In this document: positions 24,150 to 32,034 of the stretch, in pieces
Layout: each line of letters begins with the position of its first letter
Position numbering within the stretch: position 1 is the first letter of the stretch
Assembly (NCBI GenBank): GCA_946628495.1
Contig: CAMOWQ010000007.1
Span: 1 to 41,507 of the forward strand
DNA: 41,507 nucleotides
Source: an uncultured Treponema sp.
Lineage (GTDB): Bacteria > Spirochaetota > Spirochaetia > Treponematales > Treponemataceae
Direction of reading: 5' to 3'
The notes under the pieces: model-generated
What the model was told of the DNA's origin: nothing
Seen by the model: only the letters and a program-made list of their open reading frames with translations
Databases searched by the model: none
Position numbers and translations under genes: made by a program

Positions 24150-24178
24150 TTGAAATACATTTTTGCTTCATTTATAAT
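24150..24178 (+). promoter_or_regulatory. Promoter of the RsmI-like gene, probably leaderless
   Basis: TTGAAA (24150-24155), 17-bp spacer and a perfect TATAAT (24173-24178) end exactly 6 nt before the ATG at 24185. No Shine-Dalgarno lies in the 6-nt gap. Confidence 0.7.
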
Positions 24179-24184
24179 AAGTTT

Positions 24185-24895
24185 ATGGAATCAGCACTGT
24201 ATCTTATTCCCGTAACTTTGGGAGAGACGGAAATTGAAAAAGTTCTTCCGTCGTATAATCATGATGTAATTGTCGGAATTAAACATTTTATCGTAGAAAA
24301 TATCCGTTCTGCGCGCCGTTTTTTAAAAAAAGTTGAAAAATCAATTGATATAGACGAACTTACTTTTTACGAGCTTAACCGTCATACCGATATGAAATTT
24401 ATCGGAGATTATCTTAAGCCATTGGAAAAAGACGGACTTCCTGTCGGTATTATTTCTGAAGCGGGTTGTCCTGCAATTGCAGATCCAGGAGCAGATGTTG
24501 TTGCTATTGCTCAGAAAAAGAATCTGAGAGTTATACCTCTTGTAGGCCCTTCTTCAATAATCATGTCAGTTATGGCAAGCGGATTTAACGGTCAGAGTTT
24601 TGCATTCAACGGCTATCTTCCGGTTGAAGTTCCGCAGCGTATAAAGGCTTTAAAAAAGCTTGAAGGTAAAATCTATAACGAAAATCAGACGCAGCTTTTT
24701 ATAGAAACTCCATACCGCAATGCAAAAATGATTGAAACTATATTGAATTCACTTCGTCCCGACACAAAACTGTGCATTGCAGCTGGAATTACCTGCGGTG
24801 AGGAATATATTAAAACTAAAACCGTTGCCCAATGGAAAAAAGAAAAAATCCCAGAAATCGGAAAAGTTCCTGCAATATTCCTGCTGTATAAATAG
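24185..24895 (+). CDS. RsmI-like SAM-dependent methyltransferase (tetrapyrrole methylase fold)
   Basis: 236 residues. The fold is shown by LYLIPVTLGE at the N-terminus, the GIISEAGCPAIADPGADVV loop (RsmI: SDAGTPxISDPG), VIPLVGPSSIIMSVMASGFNG and FAFNGYLP. RsmI methylates the 2'-OH of C1402 in 16S rRNA. This protein is about 50 residues shorter than E. coli RsmI and has Cys-Pro in the SAM loop, so it belongs to a shorter sister group whose target I cannot name. It is monocistronic with a leaderless-type promoter and ends in a shared terminator facing metA. Confidence 0.78.
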   Translation: MESALYLIPVTLGETEIEKVLPSYNHDVIVGIKHFIVENIRSARRFLKKVEKSIDIDELTFYELNRHTDMKFIGDYLKPLEKDGLPVGIISEAGCPAIADPGADVVAIAQKKNLRVIPLVGPSSIIMSVMASGFNGQSFAFNGYLPVEVPQRIKALKKLEGKIYNENQTQLFIETPYRNAKMIETILNSLRPDTKLCIAAGITCGEEYIKTKTVAQWKKEKIPEIGKVPAIFLLYK

Positions 24896-24910
24896 AATTC
24901 TTAAAAAATT

Positions 24911-24954
24911 ATATTGCCGCGTCAGATTGAAAAAATCAGTCTGTCACGGCAAAT
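24911..24954. terminator. Bidirectional terminator between convergent genes
   Basis: TTGCCG/CGGCAA plus inner arms around CAGATTG/CAGTCTG form a long imperfect hairpin. On the minus strand, serving metA, it is followed by ATATAATTTTTT. On the plus strand the T-run is weak. Confidence 0.6.
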
Positions 24955-24968
24955 GTTTACAGAATTCT

Positions 24969-25883
24969 TTACAGCGAAGAAAGATTGAATGGAGTTGCCT
25001 GGTAAACGTAATAATTCAACCAGTTGGAATAGAACAGATGAGCCGTTGCACGCCAGTAACTTGTAGGCATTCTGTTTACGTTGTTCGTAGGGAAGTAATT
25101 TTTTGGAAGAGGCACATTCATTCCTTTGCCGATGTCTCGGTAATATTCTTCTGCCAGAGTGAGTGTGTCGTATTCAAGATGCCCTGTCATGAAAATTTCG
25201 CGGTTATCCTTTGATTTTATAATCGTTACACCGGCTTCCGCAGATTCTGCAAGAATCGTAAGGTCTTTGCAGGCAAGAACATCTTCTTTTTTTAGCGTTG
25301 TATGCCTTGACTGTGGAATTGGGAATGTATCATCAAAACCGCGGAGTAAAGGTTCTCCGTCTACAGTGCGTTGATTCATAAAAATGCCTGACATTTTTCG
25401 TTCGAGAGGCTGTTTGTTAATTTTATAATGATGATAAAGACCTGCAAAACTTCCCCAGCACACATATAGAGTTGAATAAACGCTTTTTTTTGCATAATCC
25501 ATAATCGAGCAAAGTTCATCCCAGTAATCAACATCTTCGAATGGAATCTGTTCTACCGGCGCACCTGTAATAATCATACCGTCATATTTCTGTTTGAAAA
25601 TTTCACTTGAAGGAATGTAGAATTTATCAAGATAAGCGTCGTTTGTATTTTTGCTTTCGTGATTTTCCATACGCACGAGTGAAATTTCAATTTGCAGCGG
25701 TGTATTTCCAAGCAGGCGGAGAAGCTGAGTTTCTGTTACTTCTTTAGTAGGCATGAGGTTTACGATTGCAATTTTAAGTGGACGGATATCCTGTGTTGCG
25801 GCACGTTTTTCCGTCATGACAAAGATGTTTTCTTTTTCAAGAGTGTGACAGGCTGGTAAATCTGATTGAATTTTAATTGGCAT
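24969..25883 (-). CDS. metA: Homoserine O-acetyltransferase (MetA family)
   Basis: 304 residues, the usual MetA length. It activates homoserine for methionine synthesis. Visible are IAIVNLMPTKEVTETQLLRLLGNTPLQ near the N-terminus, the catalytic Cys in LYVCWGSFAGLYHHY, and GHLEYDTLTLAEEY with the catalytic His-Glu. At residue 111 the sequence is TGAPVE: Glu here marks acetyl-CoA-using members, whereas Gly marks succinyl-CoA users such as E. coli, so an acetyltransferase is predicted. CWGSF replaces the common CWGAQ. A GAGG Shine-Dalgarno precedes the ATG. The gene stands alone and is divergent from the hydrolase-like gene. Confidence 0.93.
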   Translation of the reverse strand: MPIKIQSDLPACHTLEKENIFVMTEKRAATQDIRPLKIAIVNLMPTKEVTETQLLRLLGNTPLQIEISLVRMENHESKNTNDAYLDKFYIPSSEIFKQKYDGMIITGAPVEQIPFEDVDYWDELCSIMDYAKKSVYSTLYVCWGSFAGLYHHYKINKQPLERKMSGIFMNQRTVDGEPLLRGFDDTFPIPQSRHTTLKKEDVLACKDLTILAESAEAGVTIIKSKDNREIFMTGHLEYDTLTLAEEYYRDIGKGMNVPLPKNYFPTNNVNRMPTSYWRATAHLFYSNWLNYYVYQATPFNLSSL

Positions 25884-25941
25884 TCTGTAAAACCTCGCTT
25901 TTAGAATTTGCGATATTGTAGCAGAAATGTGACTTGTTTGC

Positions 25942-25947
25942 TATAAT
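25942..25947 (+). promoter_or_regulatory. Extended -10 promoter, probably leaderless, of the hydrolase-like gene
   Basis: TTGCTATAAT (hexamer 25942-25947, TG extension) lies 6 nt before the ATG at 25954, with only a weak -35 (TTGTAG, 19 bp). There is no Shine-Dalgarno. It overlaps the divergent metA promoter region (TGCTACAAT on the minus strand). Confidence 0.6.
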
Positions 25948-25953
25948 CTACGT

Positions 25954-26958
25954 ATGGAAATTGTAAATGACAGAAAGGCTGCTATAAAAAAACTCAGACA
26001 TCTTACATATAATTCAAAAATTCCTGTAGAAAAATTCCGCGAAAAAATGGATCAGGAATTTAAGACTGTTTTTCTTCCCAATAATGTGGAACGCACGGAA
26101 CATCAGTATGGAAATGTAATTTGCGACGTTCTTTCTCCTGAAATTTATTCTTCCAACCGCATAATGCTTTATATTCACGGCGGCTGTTTTACTGGAGGTT
26201 CCAGGGAATCTCACAGGGCATTCTGTTCATCACTTGCAACCAAGTGTTATTGCCGCGTCGTTCTTCCTGAATACAGGCTTGCTCCTGCATACCCTTATCC
26301 TGCTGCAATAGAAAATATTCAGAGTGTGTTTAAATCGCTTTTTACCGAAGAACAGGTTGCAAATTCACTGAATGTAGACAGAAACGGTAAGGCTGCAATT
26401 CCTGAAATCATAATTGCTGCTGACGGTGCAGGTGCTTCGATTGCGTGCGCATTTATTTTTAATCTCCGCGACCGATACCGTTCCTGCATAAGTCATGTAA
26501 TTCTTTTTTCTCCTTGGCTCAATGTGTCTCAGAATTCAAAAATCATAACGACAAGAAGGGCAGGGGACGAAATTATAACCGGTGACGTTTTGCGAAAAAG
26601 CAGTTCCGATTATACTTATGCAACAAATACTTCAAGTCCTTTTGTTTCGCCTGTTTTTGCCGAAGACGAACAGCTTGAAAATTTCCCGCCTGTTTTTATT
26701 CAGATGGGTGGTAAAGAAATTCTTCTTGAGGATGCAAGGCTCTTTCAGACAAAACTGCTTGAACGTGGTAACAAATGTGTGCTTGATGTCTGGCCGGGAA
26801 TGATGTTTATGTTTCAGATGGCAGATGAATATCTTCATGAATCGCACCTTGCTTTGGATAAAGTTGGAAAAGTTGTTACCGGCGATACGGCTGGTTCAGA
26901 TGAACTTCATATAGAAAATAAACCTAAGCTGGAATTTGGAATTCACGGAGAAGCATGA
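25954..26958 (+). CDS. HSL-family alpha/beta-hydrolase homologue lacking catalytic Ser and His
   Basis: 334 residues with the hormone-sensitive-lipase (family IV) layout: oxyanion HGG (75-77 in MLYIHGGCFTGG), VVLPEYRLAPAYPYPAAIEN, then the nucleophile elbow and C-terminal PPVFIQMGGKEILLEDARLF. The elbow, normally GDSAGG, reads ADGAGA with Gly158 in place of Ser. The catalytic His site (family PGMxH) reads WPGMMF with Phe285. Glu255 occupies the acid position, which some family members also use. With two triad members gone, ordinary esterase activity is unlikely, so a binding or regulatory role is inferred. The DNA is unambiguous at both codons (GGT, TTT). It has a leaderless-type promoter. 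Confidence 0.85.
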   Translation: MEIVNDRKAAIKKLRHLTYNSKIPVEKFREKMDQEFKTVFLPNNVERTEHQYGNVICDVLSPEIYSSNRIMLYIHGGCFTGGSRESHRAFCSSLATKCYCRVVLPEYRLAPAYPYPAAIENIQSVFKSLFTEEQVANSLNVDRNGKAAIPEIIIAADGAGASIACAFIFNLRDRYRSCISHVILFSPWLNVSQNSKIITTRRAGDEIITGDVLRKSSSDYTYATNTSSPFVSPVFAEDEQLENFPPVFIQMGGKEILLEDARLFQTKLLERGNKCVLDVWPGMMFMFQMADEYLHESHLALDKVGKVVTGDTAGSDELHIENKPKLEFGIHGEA

Positions 26959-27045
26959 TTTTTTTGCGTAAATGATTGTTGAATAGTTACGTGCTTGTGA
27001 ATTTTTATTACTTGATTTTTAATTTATTGTAAAAGGAAATTGCAG

Positions 27046-28506
27046 ATGGAACTTTTATCACCGGCAGGAAATGTAGAAAAACTTGCCTATGCCTATGCAT
27101 ACGGAGCAGATGCCGCTTATATCGGACTTAAAAAATTTTCTCTAAGAATAAAGGCAGATAATTTTTACGAAGATGAATATAAAAAAGTAATTGCCCTTAA
27201 AGAAAAATATCCTGAAAAACGCCTTCATTGTGCCCTTAATATTTCTTTTCATGATGAAGAAATTGATGCATTAAAGGCAAACCTTGATTATTTCCGTCAG
27301 TATCCGATAGATGCATTTATCGTGCAGGATTTGGGAATTGTGCCTCTTCTTCAGAAAGAATTTCCTAAGGCTCAGCTTCATCTTTCGACACAGGCATCGT
27401 GTGTAAATTCCGAGGCAGTTAAAATGTACAAAAGCCTTGGATTTTCACGTGTAGTTCTTGGACGCGAAATTTCTCTTGATCAGATAAAACGTATAAAAGA
27501 TTCTGTTCCTGATATGGAACTGGAGGCATTCTGTCATGGCGCAATGTGTATTGCTTATGCCGGCAGGTGTCTTATGAGTGCCTATCTTACGGGGCGAAGC
27601 GCACAGAGCGGATTTTGCAGTCATTCCTGCCGCTGGGAATTTAAGGTTCATGGAAATGCAAGTGATGCAAAAACTGTTGCAGAATCAGGCGCACTTGTAC
27701 TTGAAGAGCAGCAGCGTAAAGGTGAATATTTTCCAGTTTATGAAGGTGATGATTTTACGGCAGTTCTTTCTTCCAAAGACCTGTGTATGGTTGAACATAT
27801 TGCTGATATGAAAGCTGCCGGCGTTGATTCCCTTAAAATCGAAGGCCGCATGAAAAGCGTTTACTATGTTGCAATGGTTACAAGGGCATACCGTAAGGCA
27901 ATTGACGCAGTAGAAGGAAAAATTTCCCAGAAAGAAGCAGATGCATTCATTGCAGAACTGGAAAATGTAAGTCACAGGGAAAGCACGACAGGCTTTTATT
28001 ACAATAAAGCCGATGCAGATAAAACGACAAGTGGCGCTTCCGACAGTAAATATCAGCTTACGGCAGAACTTGAAAATGAATATACTGCTGATTCTTTAGA
28101 TGCACTCTGGCAGAAAGGTCAGACGGCTTATAAAGTTTTTAAGGATAATCTTGATTCAATGCATCCTGCAGCCCGCGAGGCACGCTTAAAAGATTTGCAG
28201 ATTCATACCGACAGAAACGTCGTCCCGTTTGAAAAAAAAGACGGATGGAAAATGTACGATTGTACGGCTGTAAATATGCTCCGTGCCGGCGAAGAAATAG
28301 AATATGTTTCGCCAGATTTTGTTTCTCTAAAAGCATTACCGGATGAATGGGAACTTATCAATCCTGAAACAGGCACAAAATTAAACTGGGCATGCGACAG
28401 TCATCCTTGTGCCATTTATTCAAAATACGAATTGCCGGCTGGAACTCTTGTAAGAAATCTTGATCCTGATTATGAAGATGGAAAAATCCGCGATTTTGGA
28501 AGATAG
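27046..28506 (+). CDS. U32-family protein, RNA hydroxylation (TrhP/RlhA-like)
   Basis: 486 residues. It opens with the family-typical MELLSPAGNVEKLAYAYAYGADAAYIG and carries HLSTQASCVN, VVLGREISL and the cysteine cluster FCHGAMCIAYAGRC...CSHSC, expected to bind an Fe-S cluster. Historically called peptidase U32; E. coli members hydroxylate tRNA U34 (TrhP) or 23S rRNA C2501 (RlhA) using prephenate-dependent chemistry. TrhP-like length is closer, but I cannot decide between them. The frame also allows a TTG two codons earlier; the ATG at 27046 has AAAGGA at good spacing. A perfect 26-bp inverted repeat follows. Confidence 0.9.
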   Translation: MELLSPAGNVEKLAYAYAYGADAAYIGLKKFSLRIKADNFYEDEYKKVIALKEKYPEKRLHCALNISFHDEEIDALKANLDYFRQYPIDAFIVQDLGIVPLLQKEFPKAQLHLSTQASCVNSEAVKMYKSLGFSRVVLGREISLDQIKRIKDSVPDMELEAFCHGAMCIAYAGRCLMSAYLTGRSAQSGFCSHSCRWEFKVHGNASDAKTVAESGALVLEEQQRKGEYFPVYEGDDFTAVLSSKDLCMVEHIADMKAAGVDSLKIEGRMKSVYYVAMVTRAYRKAIDAVEGKISQKEADAFIAELENVSHRESTTGFYYNKADADKTTSGASDSKYQLTAELENEYTADSLDALWQKGQTAYKVFKDNLDSMHPAAREARLKDLQIHTDRNVVPFEKKDGWKMYDCTAVNMLRAGEEIEYVSPDFVSLKALPDEWELINPETGTKLNWACDSHPCAIYSKYELPAGTLVRNLDPDYEDGKIRDFGR

Positions 28507-28510
28507 CTGA

Positions 28511-28591
28511 TACACGGAAATCAGTTTTGAAAAATGTTTATCTCCCTCTCACTATTTTTTTGATGCATTTTTCAAAACTGATTTCCGTGTA
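28511..28591. repeat. Perfect 26-bp inverted repeat with 29-nt loop
   Basis: The arm 28511-28536 (starts TACACGGAAATCAG) is an exact reverse complement of 28566-28591 (ends CTGATTTCCGTGTA), separated by 29 nt containing CTCCCTCTC and a T-run. It fills the gap between the convergent U32 and MarR genes. It could act as a bidirectional terminator, but no T-run follows either arm. The length and perfection also fit a small palindromic mobile or repeat element. Confidence 0.85.
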
Positions 28592-28601
28592 AACGATAAT
28601 A

Positions 28602-29045
28602 TTAATCTTCAAAATTATTACAGATTCTTTCAAGAAAGCCGCAGAACTGTTTTTTTTCTTCTTCCGTAAAATCTTTATAAAAGGTTTGTGTCAGTGCTTT
28701 TGAAATAGAGCTTGTTTTTTCCGTAAAATTACGGCCTTTTTCTGTAAGTTTTACAGAGCGTATTCTTTTGTCTTTTGAATCCTGAATAATCTGAACAAAG
28801 CCTTCTGATTCAAGTTTCCTGACAAGAACCGTTGTTGTAGATTTATCTCTGTTAATTTTTTCTGCAAGTTCTTTCATCTGCATGGTTGAATTTGGAGGAA
28901 CGATTGAAAGTTGAAAAAGAATGTTCCCGTGTGACGATGCAAAGTCGGGTAATCCTTCGTTTTGCAGTCGTGTGCGTACAAAATCCTGAAGAAGTGAATG
29001 GATGTGCGAGATTACTGAACTACTGGAATTAACTTCAACTTTCAT
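28602..29045 (-). CDS. MarR-family transcriptional regulator
   Basis: 147 residues, the standard MarR length. The winged helix-turn-helix is visible as MQMKELAEKINRDKSTTTVLVRKLESEGFVQ followed by the wing IIQDSKDKRIRSVKLTEKG. Flanking helices form the dimer interface. The ligand is unknown. A 15-bp palindrome overlaps its own -10 and lies in the promoter region of the divergent membrane-protein gene, so repression of itself and that gene is likely. No Shine-Dalgarno; the -10 ends 6 nt before the ATG. Confidence 0.93.
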   Translation of the reverse strand: MKVEVNSSSSVISHIHSLLQDFVRTRLQNEGLPDFASSHGNILFQLSIVPPNSTMQMKELAEKINRDKSTTTVLVRKLESEGFVQIIQDSKDKRIRSVKLTEKGRNFTEKTSSISKALTQTFYKDFTEEEKKQFCGFLERICNNFED

Positions 29046-29046
29046 A

Positions 29047-29061
29047 ATGATATTATATCAT
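29047..29061. promoter_or_regulatory. Putative MarR operator over the marR-type gene's -10
   Basis: ATGATAT-T-ATATCAT is a perfect 15-bp palindrome. The minus-strand extended -10 TGATATAAT (hexamer 29052-29057) lies inside it, 6 nt before the regulator's ATG at 29045. It is also just upstream of the divergent -35 (29068). Size and place fit a MarR-dimer site. Confidence 0.6.
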
Positions 29062-29067
29062 ATATTG

Positions 29068-29096
29068 TTGATTTTGGTGTAAAATACCGTTAGATT
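29068..29096 (+). promoter_or_regulatory. Promoter of the divergent membrane protein gene, probably leaderless
   Basis: TTGATT (29068-29073), 17-bp spacer and TAGATT (29091-29096) end 6 nt before the ATG at 29103. There is no Shine-Dalgarno. The palindromic operator lies 7 bp upstream of the -35. Confidence 0.6.
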
Positions 29097-29102
29097 TAAT
29101 AT

Positions 29103-29903
29103 ATGTTTGGATTTTTGTTAAAGAAAAGTTTTTGTGACGGCTGGGATAACCTGCTTTCTGTTGTGATTACAAATCTGATATTGCTTTTTTCTGGATTTGG
29201 TATTGTATTTCTAATGGCAAAGCTTGTCGATTTTGACAATATGCTTTTAATTGCAGCAGTCATTCTTCTTGCTGTAATAATTTTTAATATAATTGCCTTT
29301 GCGTATTCCGAAGTTGCCGTTAAAATTGCAGATTTCCGCGGTATCAGGCTTACGGACTTTTTTATGGCAATTCCAGGCGTTTTAAAAGATTCCGTTATTT
29401 TTTCGGTAATGATTTCAGTAATTACTTATCTTTCTGTAATTTGTTTTGATTATTATTTTATTTCACAGACAAGTATCGTCGGTTTTCTTATGGGAGCAAT
29501 TGTTCTCTGGCTTGATGTATTCCTTGCATTTTCGCTGATATGGTTTATTCCTCTTCGCGCAACCTTGCATGATAATTTTAAAAAATGCCTTAAAAAATGC
29601 TTTATTATTTTCTTTGATAATACGGCTTTCTGTCTTGCAATGGGCTTATACAATCTTTTCCTTATAATTCTTTCTGTATTTTTTATTGGCCTTATGCCTT
29701 CTGTTGCCGGCGTAATGATTGCAAACTGTAATGCACTTCGTTTAAGGCTTTATAAATATGATTATCTTGAACAGCATCCTGAATTGAAAACTAAAAAAGA
29801 ACGCAGCCGCATTCCATGGGATGAACTTCTTTATGAGGACAGGGAAACTTTAGGACCTAGAAAATTCAAATCGTTCCTGTTTCCGTGGAAGGAAGAAAAA
29901 TAA
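29103..29903 (+). CDS. Integral membrane protein, DUF624-like (tentative)
   Basis: 266 residues with about six membrane helices (LLSVVITNLILLFSGFGIVF, LLIAAVILLAVIIFNIIAFAY, DSVIFSVMISVITYLSVIC, VGFLMGAIVLWLDVFLAFSL, CLAMGLYNLFLIILSVFFIG) and a charged cytoplasmic tail of ~60 residues containing IPWDELLYEDRETLGPRKFK. The arrangement resembles DUF624 (YesL-like) proteins, whose function is unknown. It is divergent from the MarR gene and probably its target. A strong terminator follows. Confidence 0.7.
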   Translation: MFGFLLKKSFCDGWDNLLSVVITNLILLFSGFGIVFLMAKLVDFDNMLLIAAVILLAVIIFNIIAFAYSEVAVKIADFRGIRLTDFFMAIPGVLKDSVIFSVMISVITYLSVICFDYYFISQTSIVGFLMGAIVLWLDVFLAFSLIWFIPLRATLHDNFKKCLKKCFIIFFDNTAFCLAMGLYNLFLIILSVFFIGLMPSVAGVMIANCNALRLRLYKYDYLEQHPELKTKKERSRIPWDELLYEDRETLGPRKFKSFLFPWKEEK

Positions 29904-29948
29904 AACAGACAGCGGAATTGAACCTCCAAAAATTAAAAATGCAAAAAA

Positions 29949-29983
29949 AAAACTGCCGCAAAGGAGGAAACGGCAGTTTTTTG
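29949..29983. terminator. Bidirectional rho-independent terminator
   Basis: AACTGCCG, 12-nt loop, CGGCAGTT followed by TTTT on the plus strand; the minus strand reads into nine T. It ends the membrane-protein transcript and blocks read-through from the beta-lactamase-like gene. The remaining 130 bp to 30114 show nothing. Confidence 0.85.
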
Positions 29984-30114
29984 TATAAAATAAAGGAGGA
30001 TTTTTTTGCTTTTCTCAAGCTGTTGTCTTTATACACTAAATAAAACAATATTTCTATATAAGGTTACAGAAATTTCGTTAAAATATAACAAAAAGTTAGA
30101 AATATTAAAGGATT

Positions 30115-31278
30115 TTAATTATTTCTACAGTTTTCCCATATTTTCATAAGTTTTCCGGCGTATGTTGTTGCATTACATTCATTTATTGGTTTGTTTGTAA
30201 GAACTATGAACGACATCTTATTGTTAAAATTATAAGAATTATATGCATTAAAAACGTGAGTTGTTCCACCGTGTAAAATCGTAGAACCGTCGCAGTATAC
30301 TCCATAACCGTAAGAATCGGAGTGTGTCATTTCTTTTATATATTTTTTTCTTAGAAGTTTTCCAGAAGCAAAGCATGTGTTCCATTTAAAAATATCTATG
30401 ACATTTGAATTTACGTCTCCGCAGCCAAATGCAAGTTCCGATGGAATGCTGTAGTAACGGTTTTTGTAATCATAGCCGCGGGCTTCTGTCTGCTGAAAGG
30501 CTTGATTTGTATTATTCATTCCGCATTTTTTGAATAGGTTGTCGTTCATATAATCGTAAAAATCTTTGCCGGAAGCCTTTTCTATTATTTTTGCAAGAAG
30601 ATAATAATCTGTGTTGCAGTAAAAATACGTTTTGCCGGGTTTTGCTATAAGAGGCGCCTGATTAAGCGATTCAAGAACAAGATTTTGTTTTAAAGGTGTG
30701 TTTTTTATTTCTGCGCGTTTTATTTCTTTTGCAACTTGTGGCGGAAAAAAATCATCCGTGCAGTTTATGTGGTCAGTAAGTCCTGAATGCATTGTAAGCA
30801 GCATTTTTATTGTAATGTCGTTGCCGTGTGGAAAATCTGGAAAATACTTTGAAATTGGTTCGTTTACAGAAATCTTTTTTTTCTGAACAAGCTGCATAAT
30901 TGCGGTTGCCGTCATCTGTTTGCATACGGAACCTACTTCAAATGTTGTGTGGATTGTATTGCATTCAGGTATGCTTGCATTTTTATCCTGCACACCGTAA
31001 CCTTTTGCAAAAAGAATGTGTTTTCCCTGCCCAATAAGGACAGAACCGCAGAAATTGGATTCGGTAAGATATTTATCAGCCTGTTCCGCAAAAAATTCGT
31101 GCTTTTTAGAAATAATATAGTCCTCCGTCCAGTTTTTGTTCTTTACAGAACTGCTGCACGAACAGAAAACCGAAACGGCAGAAAAAAGTATTGTAAGCAA
31201 TAATCCTGTTATAGACATATTGACAGGTATGTTTTTTGCGAGCTTTTTTCTTTCTGGACTATCTATCTGGCTATTCAT
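30115..31278 (-). CDS. Serine beta-lactamase/penicillin-binding-protein-family lipoprotein
   Basis: 387 residues, class C beta-lactamase fold. The catalytic motifs are present: SxxK as FEVGSVCKQMTA, YxN as FYCNTDYYLLA, and HGG as ILHGGTTHVFN. LLTMHSGLTDH and FDYM-type segments are also typical of this serine hydrolase group. The N-terminus is a membrane signal with a Cys-rich end (VFCSCSS), probably a lipoprotein. Many members are D-aminopeptidases, esterases or peptidoglycan carboxypeptidases rather than antibiotic-resistance enzymes; the substrate is not decidable here. The ATG overlaps purO by 8 nt; ATG 31218 is an alternative start that still leaves a signal peptide. Confidence 0.87.
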   Translation of the reverse strand: MNSQIDSPERKKLAKNIPVNMSITGLLLTILFSAVSVFCSCSSSVKNKNWTEDYIISKKHEFFAEQADKYLTESNFCGSVLIGQGKHILFAKGYGVQDKNASIPECNTIHTTFEVGSVCKQMTATAIMQLVQKKKISVNEPISKYFPDFPHGNDITIKMLLTMHSGLTDHINCTDDFFPPQVAKEIKRAEIKNTPLKQNLVLESLNQAPLIAKPGKTYFYCNTDYYLLAKIIEKASGKDFYDYMNDNLFKKCGMNNTNQAFQQTEARGYDYKNRYYSIPSELAFGCGDVNSNVIDIFKWNTCFASGKLLRKKYIKEMTHSDSYGYGVYCDGSTILHGGTTHVFNAYNSYNFNNKMSFIVLTNKPINECNATTYAGKLMKIWENCRNN

Positions 31279-31999
31279 TTTTATTTATGATGCGAGTCTC
31301 CTCTTTACCGCTCTGAATGTCGATATAGCGGACAAACAGAGAAACCTTGTTGTCTTTGTCGAGAGAATTCCAGATTTTTTGAGTAAACGTGTCGATATCA
31401 CCTGAAAGTTCAAGTTTTACAGGTTCTCCTTCAAAGCTTGGAAGCGGATTACCGTCTCCCATGTATGTATGGATGTAGTGTCCCTGTCCTTTTTGAGGAT
31501 TGTCGTAACTGTAGGTAAAACGGAGTGTGTTGTCCGGATTGCCTGAATCACTCTTCAATATAGAAAGCTGATATGAATATTTTTTGTCAGTTACATCAAG
31601 AAGAGAAGAAATTCGAGGGGTATAGTTTGGAGCATCATGTTCGTATTTTCTTGAACGCAGGCTTTCTTCAAATGTAAGTCCATTTTTAAGACCTTCGAAA
31701 ATTGTATCTGTCTGGTCTCCGTTTGTTACGATTGTCTTTTCACCAAGTTTTCGAACTGCTGCATAAATAATAAGACTTAGATCTCCTGCAACGATACTTG
31801 CATCAAAAGGTTTTGTACGGATTACTTCGCTGCCATTTTCATTGTCGGTTACAAAAATTCTGTTTCTGCTTCCAGTACTTCTTCCCATTGTCCAGTAAGC
31901 AGAAACTGCATATTTTCCGCATTCAGAAAGTCCTGCAATTATGCCTCTTCCCGGATATGATGTTGATGATAATTCTTTTTCCAAATTGTTAATCTGCAT
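31271..31999 (-). CDS. purO: IMP cyclohydrolase, PurO type
   Basis: 242 residues. The N-terminal SSTSYPGRGIIAGLSECGKYAVSAYWTMGRSTGSRNRIF is the characteristic PurO segment (Ntn-hydrolase-like fold), with TNGDQTD and HDAPNYTPRIS further on. It closes FAICAR to IMP, the last step of de novo purine synthesis, a step most bacteria do with PurH. It has AGGAG at good spacing. It lies 35 nt after the acyltransferase gene and overlaps the beta-lactamase-family gene, neither of which is a purine gene. Confidence 0.85.
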   Translation of the reverse strand: MQINNLEKELSSTSYPGRGIIAGLSECGKYAVSAYWTMGRSTGSRNRIFVTDNENGSEVIRTKPFDASIVAGDLSLIIYAAVRKLGEKTIVTNGDQTDTIFEGLKNGLTFEESLRSRKYEHDAPNYTPRISSLLDVTDKKYSYQLSILKSDSGNPDNTLRFTYSYDNPQKGQGHYIHTYMGDGNPLPSFEGEPVKLELSGDIDTFTQKIWNSLDKDNKVSLFVRYIDIQSGKEETRIINKNE

Positions 32000-32034
32000 T
32001 TTTTAATCTCCTGCTATGTAATGCTTTCGCTTTT

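Noticed and set aside
30115..31278. Calling the serine hydrolase an antibiotic-resistance beta-lactamase
   Set aside because: SxxK/YxN/HGG only shows the class C/PBP fold; many such proteins are peptidases or esterases, and nothing in the context suggests resistance.
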